A DNA stretch of 52,623 bases from an uncultured Bacilli bacterium (GTDB lineage Bacteria > Bacillota_I > Bacilli_A > RF39 > UBA660), in NCBI GenBank assembly GCA_910584085.1, contig CAJTZY010000002.1, positions 142,365 to 194,987 on the forward strand. Direction: 5' to 3'. The number at the start of each line of letters is the position of its first letter. Position 1 is the first letter of the stretch. The notes under the pieces are model-generated. The model was not told the DNA's origin and made no database searches. It saw only the letters and a program-made list of their open reading frames with translations. Of this stretch, positions 1 to 6,558 are shown one piece after another. Both the position numbers and the translations under genes were made by a program.

Positions 1-24
1 ATATGAGTGGGAAAGATGGAGTAG

Positions 25-55
25 TAAAAAAGTATAGAAATCTATACTTTTTTTG
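25..55. terminator. Bidirectional intrinsic terminator
   Basis: An A-tract, the stem GTATAGA/TCTATAC with a two-base AA centre, and a T-tract form a hairpin that works on either strand. It contains the stop codon of the minus-strand HTH gene. It would also end any plus-strand gene entering from before the window. Confidence 0.75.
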
Positions 56-503
56 TGGTTACTTTAATCTCTTTAATTTTACCACATAAAATATCTAAAT
101 CAACATTGTAAAATTTTGATAGTAAAATTAATCTATCTATGGGGATTATGGTATTTCCTTTAAAATATCTACAACAGGTAGATCTATCACATTTTAAGTA
201 ATCTGCAATTTCTTCATATGAATTTTTATGTTTACTTTTTAAATTATGCAAATTTTTTAATAGCTTATTGTAGTTAATTCTTTGAATTTCATAGCTGTTT
301 TTATATATATTATCTAGACCTAAAATATATGATAGTTTAACGTTATAAAACATAGATAATTTATCAGCAATATTAAGTGGAATCATAACTAATCCATATT
401 CCCAATTAGTATAAGATGAACGTTTACAGTTTAGTTCCTTTGCAATTTGTTTCTGAGTTAAATCATTGTCAATTCTAAGTTTTTTTAAATTATTAAAATA
501 CAT
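42..503 (-). CDS. Tandem HTH (XRE/Cro-like) transcriptional regulator
   Basis: This 153-residue protein carries two XRE-like helix-turn-helix units. The first spans about residues 5-60 (LTQKQIAKELNCKRSSYTNWE). The second spans about 85-145 (SYEEIADYLKCDRSTCCRYFKG). Each has the pattern of a short first helix, a turn and a serine-rich recognition helix, followed by the hydrophobic close LADKLSMFYNV-like or LILLSKFYNV-like that is usual in this family. The start is ATG at 503 behind AGGTGGT with three bases between them. There is no sensor domain, so it is probably a small DNA-binding repressor. It is transcribed away from the gene at 678, and the gap between them (504-677) holds TATAAT-like boxes for both directions and a weak TTGC-N9-GCAA inverted repeat. 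The target genes are unknown. Confidence 0.85.
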   Translation of the reverse strand: MYFNNLKKLRIDNDLTQKQIAKELNCKRSSYTNWEYGLVMIPLNIADKLSMFYNVKLSYILGLDNIYKNSYEIQRINYNKLLKNLHNLKSKHKNSYEEIADYLKCDRSTCCRYFKGNTIIPIDRLILLSKFYNVDLDILCGKIKEIKVTTKKV

Positions 504-677
504 ACTACCACCTATAATAATTTTCTCATTATAAATAGTTTATTTTAAATTTTGCCTAATATATGCAACAAATTTAAAAAAATCAGTTAATATGTGCTAT
601 AATAAAAGTGTAGTGCAGAAATTAATAGTTGTTTATTATTTACTTATTAAATTTATATCTTAAGGGGGAAAATATGA

Positions 678-1394
678 ATGAAAAGTAGAAAGGAAACTTT
701 AAAAAATATTATTTTAAATAGTGAATTAGTTTATGATACTACAGTATATAGGCTTATAAATTCTAATTGTCTGGATAAAATTATTTCTAAAATTGACAAT
801 ATTTCTGTAGTTAGTAATGTAGGTTCTAAAAATATGACATCCTCTAATAAACAATTTATAGAACTTTTAAATAGGTTTGTAGTATGCTTTAAAAATACAT
901 TTCCAAGTATAGCTAATAATTCAGAACATATAATAGAAATCATAATAAAATCTAATATAGATAGAGTTGAAAAATATTTATTATTAAAGTATTATTTAGG
1001 GGATAATGAGTATACTGAAAATATATATGATAATATATATAAAATATTTATTAATAATTTTATTTATAATTCTAAGTATATATTTTTAATACAGGATTTA
1101 CTTAAAAGTAGTAAAATTAAATTAAGAAATATAGATGAATATAGTTTAAATGAAATATATAAAATAAAGGATTTAATGTCATCAATTGTGTTTTGTTCAC
1201 ATGATAAGTATATAACTATATATTTATTTTATAATATTAGTGATGAAATAAAAAGAGGGTTATGTGAAACAGATAGCAATATAGAGGATAAAAGTAGTTA
1301 TGAATCTAAAATAATTGAAAACTTTAAAGCACAATATCACTTTATGATAGATGATTATATGAAAAAAAGAAAATATTTGAAGTATTTTAAATAA
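678..1394 (+). CDS. Hypothetical protein, 238 aa
   Basis: I do not recognise this protein. It is rich in Lys, Asn and Ile, has no signal peptide, and shows no convincing transmembrane segment; predicted structure is mostly helical. The start is ATG at 678, nine bases after AAGGGGG (662-668). A second ATG at 674 is better spaced but opens only a four-codon frame (MNEK, stop) overlapping this start, so initiation may be coupled or reduced. A TATAAT-like box lies at 597-602. The gene stands alone between divergent and convergent neighbours and ends at the terminator at 1454. It may be fast-evolving or accessory. Confidence 0.65.
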   Translation: MKSRKETLKNIILNSELVYDTTVYRLINSNCLDKIISKIDNISVVSNVGSKNMTSSNKQFIELLNRFVVCFKNTFPSIANNSEHIIEIIIKSNIDRVEKYLLLKYYLGDNEYTENIYDNIYKIFINNFIYNSKYIFLIQDLLKSSKIKLRNIDEYSLNEIYKIKDLMSSIVFCSHDKYITIYLFYNISDEIKRGLCETDSNIEDKSSYESKIIENFKAQYHFMIDDYMKKRKYLKYFK

Positions 1395-1453
1395 ATTTTA
1401 ATAATTATATGACTTATTGTTAAAATGGGTAAAACTGGTATATTTATATACAT

Positions 1454-1476
1454 AAAAAGGAGAAACCCTCCTTTTT
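1454..1476. terminator. Bidirectional intrinsic terminator
   Basis: The stem AAAAAGGAG/CTCCTTTTT has a five-base loop (AAACC). It sits between the convergent genes ending at 1394 and 1500, with T-tracts in both orientations. Confidence 0.85.
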
Positions 1477-1499
1477 ATATTATTATTAACTTTAAATTG

Positions 1500-2225
1500 T
1501 TAATATTTAAAAAATTTTAAATATTCATATAATAGTTTACAATTTTCTTTTACGAATTCTATATTATTATAAGCCATTTTTTGTATAATTATATTTGCTG
1601 AATAATTATTGCCATCTTTTAACAATGAAATTTTACTTGGTTTTATTGTTATATTGCTGTAAGTGTGCATATTCCAATATTCCATTTTGGGATTATTAAT
1701 ATCACTATTATAAGCATACATTTCTTGGATATATTTTTTTGGAAAATTAGAATATTTTTTTATTTCATCAACATCGTTAAAACTAAAATCCACATTTTCT
1801 TTTAAATCAAGTATTAAATAAATACTATTATCAAGAATTTTTTTGAGGTTTTTATATGCCTTTACTTTTTTATTTTTACTTTTATTATTTATTGATTTTA
1901 TTATATTATGTAAAAATTTAGGAACAAATTTAAATTTTAATAACCATGCACCAATCCAATAAATAATTTTTACATTAGGCTTAGCAATTAACCATTTTAT
2001 CCAGCAGTCCATTATAACTAAGGCACCTTTTTCTCCAATTGAGAAGAATACCTTTTTTTCTTTTTCAATAATTATTGAATTAATACCTATTCTGGGTTGT
2101 AGACCATTTTCTATTATACTATTTAGATTGTTAATATTGGTATAATGAAGGAACATATTATTTGTATCAATATTTGAAATATCCTGTATATTAATTTTGT
2201 TTAATAATTCTTTTTCTATATTCAT
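1500..2225 (-). CDS. Possible ADP-ribosyltransferase-fold protein (uncharacterised)
   Basis: The protein has 241 residues from ATG at 2225, which is five bases after AAGGTGGT; a GTG at 2234 lies inside that ribosome-binding site and is not a likely start. Near the N-terminus it has FLHYTNINNLNSIIENGL, which resembles the opening strand and helix (H-Y-T ... L-x-x-I-x-x-x-G-L) of DarT/PARP/KptA-like ADP-ribosyltransferase folds. After that comes FFSIGEKGALV, and near the end MEYWNMHTY, which could supply the catalytic Glu. A basic linker of about 40 residues separates the two parts. The fold assignment is inference from motif pattern only. It could be a toxin-like enzyme or a housekeeping homologue; no antitoxin-like partner is adjacent. 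It is expressed alone, ending at the terminator at 1454. Confidence 0.5.
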   Translation of the reverse strand: MNIEKELLNKINIQDISNIDTNNMFLHYTNINNLNSIIENGLQPRIGINSIIIEKEKKVFFSIGEKGALVIMDCWIKWLIAKPNVKIIYWIGAWLLKFKFVPKFLHNIIKSINNKSKNKKVKAYKNLKKILDNSIYLILDLKENVDFSFNDVDEIKKYSNFPKKYIQEMYAYNSDINNPKMEYWNMHTYSNITIKPSKISLLKDGNNYSANIIIQKMAYNNIEFVKENCKLLYEYLKFFKY

Positions 2226-2256
2226 GATAACCACCTTATTTATTCTATTATAACAT

Positions 2257-2281
2257 AAAAATGACCTGTGAGGTCATTTTC
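2257..2281 (-). terminator. Intrinsic terminator of the 2370-2912 gene
   Basis: On the minus strand AAAATGACCT and AGGTCATTTT form a ten-pair stem with a three-base loop followed by T residues. It separates the gene at 2370-2912 from the gene at 1500-2225. Confidence 0.8.
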
Positions 2282-2369
2282 TATTATTACCGAAAATATC
2301 AGATATACATAAGTAAAAGCATACATTTAAATTAAATTTATTAATAAAATCTTATAATTAATATAATAA

Positions 2370-2912
2370 TTATAAATGCCTTCCATTATTATTTAAGTTT
2401 TGATCAAATTGCTGATGAATTTGAAGTTTATAAGTATTGATAATTTCATTAATATCACTTGAGCTATCTACGAATACATTAACACCATTAAAATTTATTT
2501 TTACTACACTAATATCGTTTTTAATTGTAGCTATCTCTTTTGCAACTTCTACTACTTTATCTATGGTTGAACCAATTAATGGTGTTATTTCAAAGACACC
2601 ATTTTCAATTAAATTTCCTGTTGAGAAAGCATTTTGTAATAATTGATTTATATATTCCTGTAAGTTATCGTTTTTTGTTTTTTCTAATAATTTCCTTTGG
2701 TATACAATTTCAAATGTTTTTTTCAAGGCCGGATTTTTTTTTAGCAAAAGCTCTATTTCTAGTGCTGTTAATCCTTTTGAGAATGCTATTGAAGAAGAAT
2801 CTTTCTTTTTAACCGGTTCTAAATTTATTCCTAATACCTCTTTTGCAGTCTCTTTAAGGATTATATCATTAATATTTTCTTTATCTTTATTAAAATGTGA
2901 AAAAATGCTCAT
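2370..2912 (-). CDS. Hypothetical protein, 180 aa
   Basis: I do not recognise a family. The protein is soluble-looking, with a helical middle (about 45-110) and a beta-rich part around DISVVKINFNGVNVFVDSSS, then a polar Gln/Asn-rich tail. The start is ATG at 2912. The ribosome-binding site GAGAGGA is followed by ATG ATG TAA and only then by this ATG, so a two-codon minigene in the same frame precedes the gene. It has its own terminator at 2257. The 270 bases upstream (2913-3149) are AT-rich and show nothing else I can support. Confidence 0.65.
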   Translation of the reverse strand: MSIFSHFNKDKENINDIILKETAKEVLGINLEPVKKKDSSSIAFSKGLTALEIELLLKKNPALKKTFEIVYQRKLLEKTKNDNLQEYINQLLQNAFSTGNLIENGVFEITPLIGSTIDKVVEVAKEIATIKNDISVVKINFNGVNVFVDSSSDINEIINTYKLQIHQQFDQNLNNNGRHL

Positions 2913-3149
2913 TTACATCATTCCTCTCTATTTTATTTCATTATAGCAAATTTTGTTTTTATTTACAATTAAAACAAAAATAAACTAAAAAAGTTAAAAG
3001 ATAAAGTGTAAAAAAAAGTAAATTAACTTAAAATTTTATTTTAGATTTCAATAATATTGAACAAAAAAATTAATAAAAAGAATTTAGTTAGATAAATTGT
3101 TAAAATAATATTGTTTTAGTTTTTTTTAAAAGTATGTACAAAAGACACT

Positions 3150-3172
3150 AAAAAAAACTTGCTCAGCAAGTT
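3150..3172 (-). terminator. Intrinsic terminator of tRNA-Arg
   Basis: Read on the minus strand, AACTTGCT-GA-GCAAGTT is followed by a run of T residues (the A-run at 3150-3157). It begins about ten bases after the encoded CCA end of the tRNA. Confidence 0.85.
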
Positions 3173-3182
3173 ATTTATATAA

Positions 3183-3259
3183 TGGTGTCCCAGAAGGGAT
3201 TCGAACCCCTGACACTCGCCTTAGAAGGGCGATGCTCTATCCAGCTGAGCTACTGAGAC
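3183..3259 (-). tRNA. tRNA-Arg (anticodon TCT)
   Basis: The minus strand folds as a full cloverleaf. The acceptor GTCTCAG pairs with CTGGGAC. The D arm is GCTC/GAGC around AGCTGGATA. The anticodon stem TCGCC/GGCGA encloses the loop CTTCTAA, giving anticodon TCT, which reads AGA and AGG. The T arm contains TTCGAAT. The 3' CCA is encoded. AGA is the expected dominant arginine codon in such AT-rich DNA. A sigma-A type promoter lies at 3282-3310, so the tRNA does not depend on gerM transcription. Confidence 0.97.
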
Positions 3260-3280
3260 ATCTTGTTCCAAGAACAAGAT
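3260..3280 (-). other. Hairpin abutting the 5' end of tRNA-Arg
   Basis: A perfect nine-pair inverted repeat, ATCTTGTTC and GAACAAGAT with a three-base loop, ends one base before the mature tRNA. It has no T-tract. It lies between the gerM stop and the tRNA. Read-through transcripts from gerM would carry it whole, whereas transcripts from the promoter at 3282-3310 would start inside it. Confidence 0.6.
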
Positions 3281-3281
3281 A

Positions 3282-3310
3282 ATTATATAATAAATTTATA
3301 AATTATTCAA
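3282..3310 (-). promoter_or_regulatory. Sigma-A type promoter for tRNA-Arg
   Basis: On the minus strand TTGAAT and TATAAT are separated by exactly 17 bases, with the -35 box overlapping the last codons of gerM. Predicted start of transcription is near 3275, giving a leader of about 15 bases. Confidence 0.6.
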
Positions 3311-4259
3311 TACTTTTAACTACACTTTTGTAAATTTCTTCATTTTCCACATTGAAAACAATAGTATTAACATTATAATTATCATTTATTGACATAGAAA
3401 TTGTATATATAACTTCTTCTAGAATCTCTTTTGTGTTTATATCATTAAAAATTGCGCTATTAAAGTTTAGAGTTATTTCATCTTCTAATTCATTAACAGA
3501 TAAAAGTAATGTATTATTATTTAAATAACTCATCAAATTGGTCTTGTAAACATTACTACTACTTAATTCATCTACAATTATTTCTATTTTATTTCTAGAA
3601 TCATTATTGACTTTTGTAACTGGAACATAATATTCCTTATCATTAAATTCACTTATATAATATATGGTTGTTTTATTAATATTTTTAGTATTTGTTATAT
3701 TATATTCTTTATTTATTCCAAAACTTCTATCTAATGTAGATGGCAGAGTTATTTTAGATTGTGGAAGTTTAGTTAATATTTCTCCATTCATAAATATTAT
3801 CACAAAATCTACATCTTTGATACTTGTAAGTGTATAAACAATTGCTTCAATAATTTTTTCTTCATTTTCTAAACTTGTATTCATAAGATCTCCTGTGAAA
3901 TCAACCTTTATAACTTTTTCATTGTATGTTAAACTTCTAATACTAGTATTACTTGGTATAACTGCTTTAAAACCGTTTGGGATTCTATCCTGCTTACTAC
4001 TATCAATTATGAGCGCTTGTAATAATTCTTTTGCTAAATCAGTTGTATTTTTACTTGTTGTAATAATTTCTGTACTTGCAAGATAATTATTAGAATCTAA
4101 TAAAAATATTGTAGATGTTTCTATATCTTTATTTACATAGTTGATTTCTTCCTTAATATCTAATTTCTCTTTATTATTTGGAACAATATATATTAATAAA
4201 ATTGCAAATAAAGCGATAGCACATACTATTAATTTTTTTGTATAAATTCTTCTTAACAC
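3303..4259 (-). CDS. gerM: GerM-like spore germination/sporulation protein (two GerMN domains)
   Basis: The protein has 318 residues. An N-terminal membrane anchor (about residues 8-26, LIVCAIALFAILLIYIV) is followed by two repeats of the GerMN type. The first covers roughly residues 70-160 (LAKELLQALI ... VDFTGDLM ... EAIVYTLTSIKDV) and the second about 215-310 (IEIIVDEL ... LNFNSAIFND ... EVIYTISMS). In Bacillus subtilis GerM joins the SpoIIIA-SpoIIQ channel apparatus between mother cell and forespore. The start is GTG at 4259, three bases after AGGTGAT; there is no usable ATG. There is no lipobox cysteine, so it is anchored by the N-terminal helix. It lies next to gerE and near spoIIIAH, a fitting sporulation context. 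Confidence 0.88.
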   Translation of the reverse strand: MLRRIYTKKLIVCAIALFAILLIYIVPNNKEKLDIKEEINYVNKDIETSTIFLLDSNNYLASTEIITTSKNTTDLAKELLQALIIDSSKQDRIPNGFKAVIPSNTSIRSLTYNEKVIKVDFTGDLMNTSLENEEKIIEAIVYTLTSIKDVDFVIIFMNGEILTKLPQSKITLPSTLDRSFGINKEYNITNTKNINKTTIYYISEFNDKEYYVPVTKVNNDSRNKIEIIVDELSSSNVYKTNLMSYLNNNTLLLSVNELEDEITLNFNSAIFNDINTKEILEEVIYTISMSINDNYNVNTIVFNVENEEIYKSVVKSIE

Positions 4260-4283
4260 AATATCACCTATAAAAATATATGT

Positions 4284-4308
4284 AAAAAAAACGTATAAAA
4301 TACGTTTT
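4284..4308 (-). terminator. Intrinsic terminator of gerE
   Basis: On the minus strand AAAACGTAT/ATACGTTTT with a three-base loop is followed by a T-run. It overlaps the gerE stop and separates gerE from gerM. Confidence 0.85.
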
Positions 4309-4513
4309 ATAATGAAATTTCTCCAAGTCTTAACAATTCAACTACCGCACTTGCTCTTCCTTTAACCCCTAGTTTCTGCATAGCATTTGAAATATGATTT
4401 CTAACTGTTTTTTCACTTATGTTTAAACTTTCTGCTATTTCTTTTGTAGTTTTATTTATAATTAACATTTCAAATACTTGTTTTTCCCTTTTAGTTAAGA
4501 TATTTTTTTTCAT
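4307..4513 (-). CDS. gerE: GerE-like LuxR-type HTH sporulation regulator
   Basis: The protein has 68 residues and consists almost only of a LuxR/GerE helix-turn-helix: LTKREKQVFEML, the turn KEIAESLNISEKTVRNHI, then MQKLGVKGRASAVVELL. GerE of Bacillus subtilis is 74 residues and is likewise a stand-alone HTH acting in the mother cell late in sporulation. The neighbours spoIIIAH and gerM support the specific name over a generic LuxR regulator. The start is ATG at 4513 behind GAAGTGAGG. A sequence matching the sigma-K consensus lies upstream at 4557-4583, and sigma-K is the known sigma factor for gerE in Bacillus. A terminator follows at 4284. Confidence 0.88.
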   Translation of the reverse strand: MKKNILTKREKQVFEMLIINKTTKEIAESLNISEKTVRNHISNAMQKLGVKGRASAVVELLRLGEISL

Positions 4514-4556
4514 TTTTACCTCACTTCCTAATAGAGTGGTTTATATTTTTTCATAT

Positions 4557-4583
4557 TATTTTATGTGTATATAGAGATTAAGT
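4557..4583 (-). promoter_or_regulatory. Candidate sigma-K promoter of gerE
   Basis: Read on the minus strand, AC, 16 bases, then CATAAAATA fits the mother-cell sigma-K pattern AC-N16/17-CATA-N3-TA. Transcription would start about 35 bases before the gerE ATG. In such AT-rich DNA the -10 box alone could arise by chance; the known sigma-K control of gerE makes it more credible. Confidence 0.4.
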
Positions 4584-4597
4584 GCTTGCAAACGCCT

Positions 4598-4624
4598 AAA
4601 AAAAATAACAATAGTGTTATTTTT
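4598..4624 (-). terminator. Intrinsic terminator of spoIIIAH
   Basis: On the minus strand AAAAATAACA/TGTTATTTTT with loop CTAT is followed by more T residues. It overlaps the end of spoIIIAH. Confidence 0.85.
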
Positions 4625-5138
4625 GAAATTTTACTGTAATATATTTTGGACTTTCATAATTTGATTGTATATTTCTCATAATATTATTTGCAAGTTTTTC
4701 ACTAGATTCTTCACTTTTAACTGTTACTTGTATTTGATTATCTATTATCTTTACAAATGAATCTAATTTAAAATTTTCTTTTATTTGAGATTCTAATTTT
4801 TCTTCTGTACCTCTATTGTCATTTAATTCTTTAATTTTTTCATATGCCTTATTTTTGTCTTCAACAGAAGATTCTGAATTAGTTAGTACTAGTTGTAAAT
4901 CTTCGATTTGTTTATTAACTGCTTCATCTGATTCAACTCTAAGTGCGACAAGTAAATTACTTTCTTCTATATTTACTGTTGGTGTTGAATTATCTTTGTT
5001 TTCAGGTTTATCTTTATTTTCAATAATATTTTTATTAGTTGTAAGCAATAATTCACTTGGCATCGTTATATAATAAATACTTAATACTAAAATTAAACTA
5101 AATAGTGTTAAAAACCATAAACTCCTTTTATTAATCAT
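4617..5138 (-). CDS. spoIIIAH: SpoIIIAH-like stage III sporulation protein
   Basis: The protein has 173 residues. A single N-terminal membrane helix (about 6-25, SLWFLTLFSLILVLSIYYIT) is followed by an acidic linker, a helical segment and a C-terminal YscJ/FliF-type ring-building fold (about 100-172: LESQIKENF ... VKIIDNQIQVTVKS ... ANNIMRNIQSNY). The opening after the start, with Trp-Phe-Leu-Thr then the membrane helix and YYIT, is typical of SpoIIIAH. That protein pairs with SpoIIQ across the intermembrane space of the engulfed forespore. It is shorter than the Bacillus subtilis protein (218 residues). The other spoIIIA genes are not in this window, so it is unlinked from the usual operon. 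The start is ATG at 5138 behind GGAGGAAATT. Confidence 0.85.
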   Translation of the reverse strand: MINKRSLWFLTLFSLILVLSIYYITMPSELLLTTNKNIIENKDKPENKDNSTPTVNIEESNLLVALRVESDEAVNKQIEDLQLVLTNSESSVEDKNKAYEKIKELNDNRGTEEKLESQIKENFKLDSFVKIIDNQIQVTVKSEESSEKLANNIMRNIQSNYESPKYITVKFQK

Positions 5139-5200
5139 AATTTCCTCCTGTCATATCTAATAGATTATATTTATAAAACTTTAAAATATTACTCTTTTTT

Positions 5201-5219
5201 TGCAAATGTTTTATTTGCA
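5201..5219. promoter_or_regulatory. Palindromic operator candidate
   Basis: TGCAAAT and ATTTGCA form a perfect inverted repeat with five bases between. It lies in the divergent gap between spoIIIAH and the HTH gene at 5262, just upstream of the TATAAT at 5241-5246. Size and position suit a dimeric XRE repressor acting on its own promoter. Confidence 0.5.
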
Positions 5220-5261
5220 TACCCATAAAAATATATATTATATAATATGTGTGGTGGTAGT

Positions 5262-5540
5262 ATGCAAAAGGATAATAAGTTTAAATCAAAAGATGATATA
5301 CAATATATTGTTGGAACTAATGTTAGAAGAATGTGTAAGGAAAAAAATGTTAATTTAATGGAATTTTCTGAAGAGATAGATATTTCATATGAATATTTAA
5401 GGCATATAGTAAGTATTGGCGGACAGAAATCATTATCTTTTTATTCAATGTATAAGATAGCTAAAATACTTGGAGTTAGTATGGATGAAATGTGTGATGG
5501 AATATTTGATGAAAAAACCAATTATATGGGGACTAAGTAG
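5262..5540 (+). CDS. XRE/Cro-like HTH regulator, 92 aa
   Basis: This small single-domain protein has an XRE-like HTH from about residue 15 to 80: VGTNVRRMCKEKNVNLMEFSEEIDIS, then YLRHIVSIGGQKSLSFYSMYKIAKILGVSMDEM. The start is ATG at 5262, placed three bases after GGTGGT. An ATG at 5247 precedes that ribosome-binding site and is therefore not likely to be used. The TATAAT at 5241-5246 would give a very short leader. The palindrome at 5201-5219 may be its operator. It is transcribed divergently from spoIIIAH, so it could influence sporulation timing, but that is inference. Confidence 0.85.
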   Translation: MQKDNKFKSKDDIQYIVGTNVRRMCKEKNVNLMEFSEEIDISYEYLRHIVSIGGQKSLSFYSMYKIAKILGVSMDEMCDGIFDEKTNYMGTK

Positions 5541-5548
5541 TCCTTTTT
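5528..5548 (+). terminator. Intrinsic terminator
   Basis: GGACTA-AG-TAGTCC followed by five T residues; the stop codon of the HTH gene lies inside the stem. Confidence 0.8.
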
Positions 5549-5666
5549 ATTATAGAAGATGTAAATTAAGTATGTAATATATATTTTTTTTATTGACTTA
5601 GGAATTTAGTAATGTTATTATTTTAATGGAAGGTGCAAATATTTTATTTAAAAAAAGGTGATTTTA

Positions 5667-6431
5667 ATGACAATTAGTGAATTAATGGGGGAAATAAATG
5701 GTTATCAAAATGATACTTCTATTTCAGTTGAAGAGAAGAAAAATGTAATTTCAATTTTTAAAGCTGAAATAGAAAGACAGAAAAGTGATCAATATATTAA
5801 TAAATTAAAAACTGACATTAATAATTTGAGACGTAGCATTGTAAAAGATATAGTTTCAAATTATGGATCTTATAATGAGTTTGCTAAGGATAAAGCTGTG
5901 AAAATTGTGATTCATATAACACTTGATGATGTTCCATATGGCAATTTTGATTGTGATACTGTTGAAAATGAAAATTGTATAGTGAATGATGCATTGTATG
6001 GTACAGTATATAACTTATTTGATGAAAATGTTCAACAAAAACTTGAGCAAGGAAAAAAAATGGAAGTTAACCTTCAAAGGGTGATTGCTAAAAGATTTTT
6101 AAATATGGAGGATCAACTTTCAGATATATTGGGTGAAAATTTTTTCAATTTTTATAAAGTTGATTCAGATGGAGCTGAAATATTCAACGATAGGGAGTTT
6201 TTTGATAAAAATTTTGTGAGTGCTAAAGCTAAGGTTGATGCTTTAAATGTTGAAATACGTGCCAAGGGTATTTTGAAAAATATTGTTATGGATGTAACAA
6301 AATATGGGATAACTCATGGTAAAACTATAGAAAATCTTCCTCCACTTGGTATAGATAAAAATAAATTATTTGATGAATTAGAATCTCAAAATTCATTTGA
6401 TGAAAATGAAATGAATGGAAAAACAATGTAA
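5667..6431 (+). CDS. Hypothetical protein, 254 aa
   Basis: I do not recognise this protein. It is soluble, with a helical N-terminal part (about 1-60, including a charged stretch IFKAEIERQKSDQYINKLKTDINNLRR) that may be coiled coil, a middle beta part (KIVIHITLDDVPYGNFD) and a helical C-terminal part ending in an acidic tail. The start is ATG at 5667 after AAAGGTGAT; the GTG at 5658 is part of that ribosome-binding site. It stands between two terminators, so it is transcribed singly. Confidence 0.7.
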   Translation: MTISELMGEINGYQNDTSISVEEKKNVISIFKAEIERQKSDQYINKLKTDINNLRRSIVKDIVSNYGSYNEFAKDKAVKIVIHITLDDVPYGNFDCDTVENENCIVNDALYGTVYNLFDENVQQKLEQGKKMEVNLQRVIAKRFLNMEDQLSDILGENFFNFYKVDSDGAEIFNDREFFDKNFVSAKAKVDALNVEIRAKGILKNIVMDVTKYGITHGKTIENLPPLGIDKNKLFDELESQNSFDENEMNGKTM

Positions 6432-6434
6432 TAG

Positions 6435-6477
6435 ATATACATAATATAGGCATATAGTGATTTGTATGTCTTTTTTA
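6435..6477 (+). terminator. Probable intrinsic terminator
   Basis: GATATACA pairs with TGTATGTC (one G-U pair) around a loop of about 20 bases, followed by six T residues. Confidence 0.55.
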
Positions 6478-6558
6478 TGTGTTAACACGGTCTAATCTTT
6501 TTAATTCTTATTATTGAAAAAACACGATTTTCATGTTAAAATTATAATAGGTGATAGT

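Noticed and set aside
5160..5200. Sigma-E promoter for spoIIIAH (TAATATT, 13 bases, AATATAAT on the minus strand)
   Set aside because: The -10 part lacks the leading C and the DNA is so AT-rich that such a match is expected by chance.
6482..6548. Sigma-A promoter of gpmI (TTGAAA and TATAAT)
   Set aside because: The two boxes are 23 bases apart, too far for a normal sigma-A promoter, and no better -35 box is seen.
6514..6558. A longer N-terminus of gpmI
   Set aside because: The extra residues do not resemble the family, and the AGGTGAT site is directly before the ATG at 6559.
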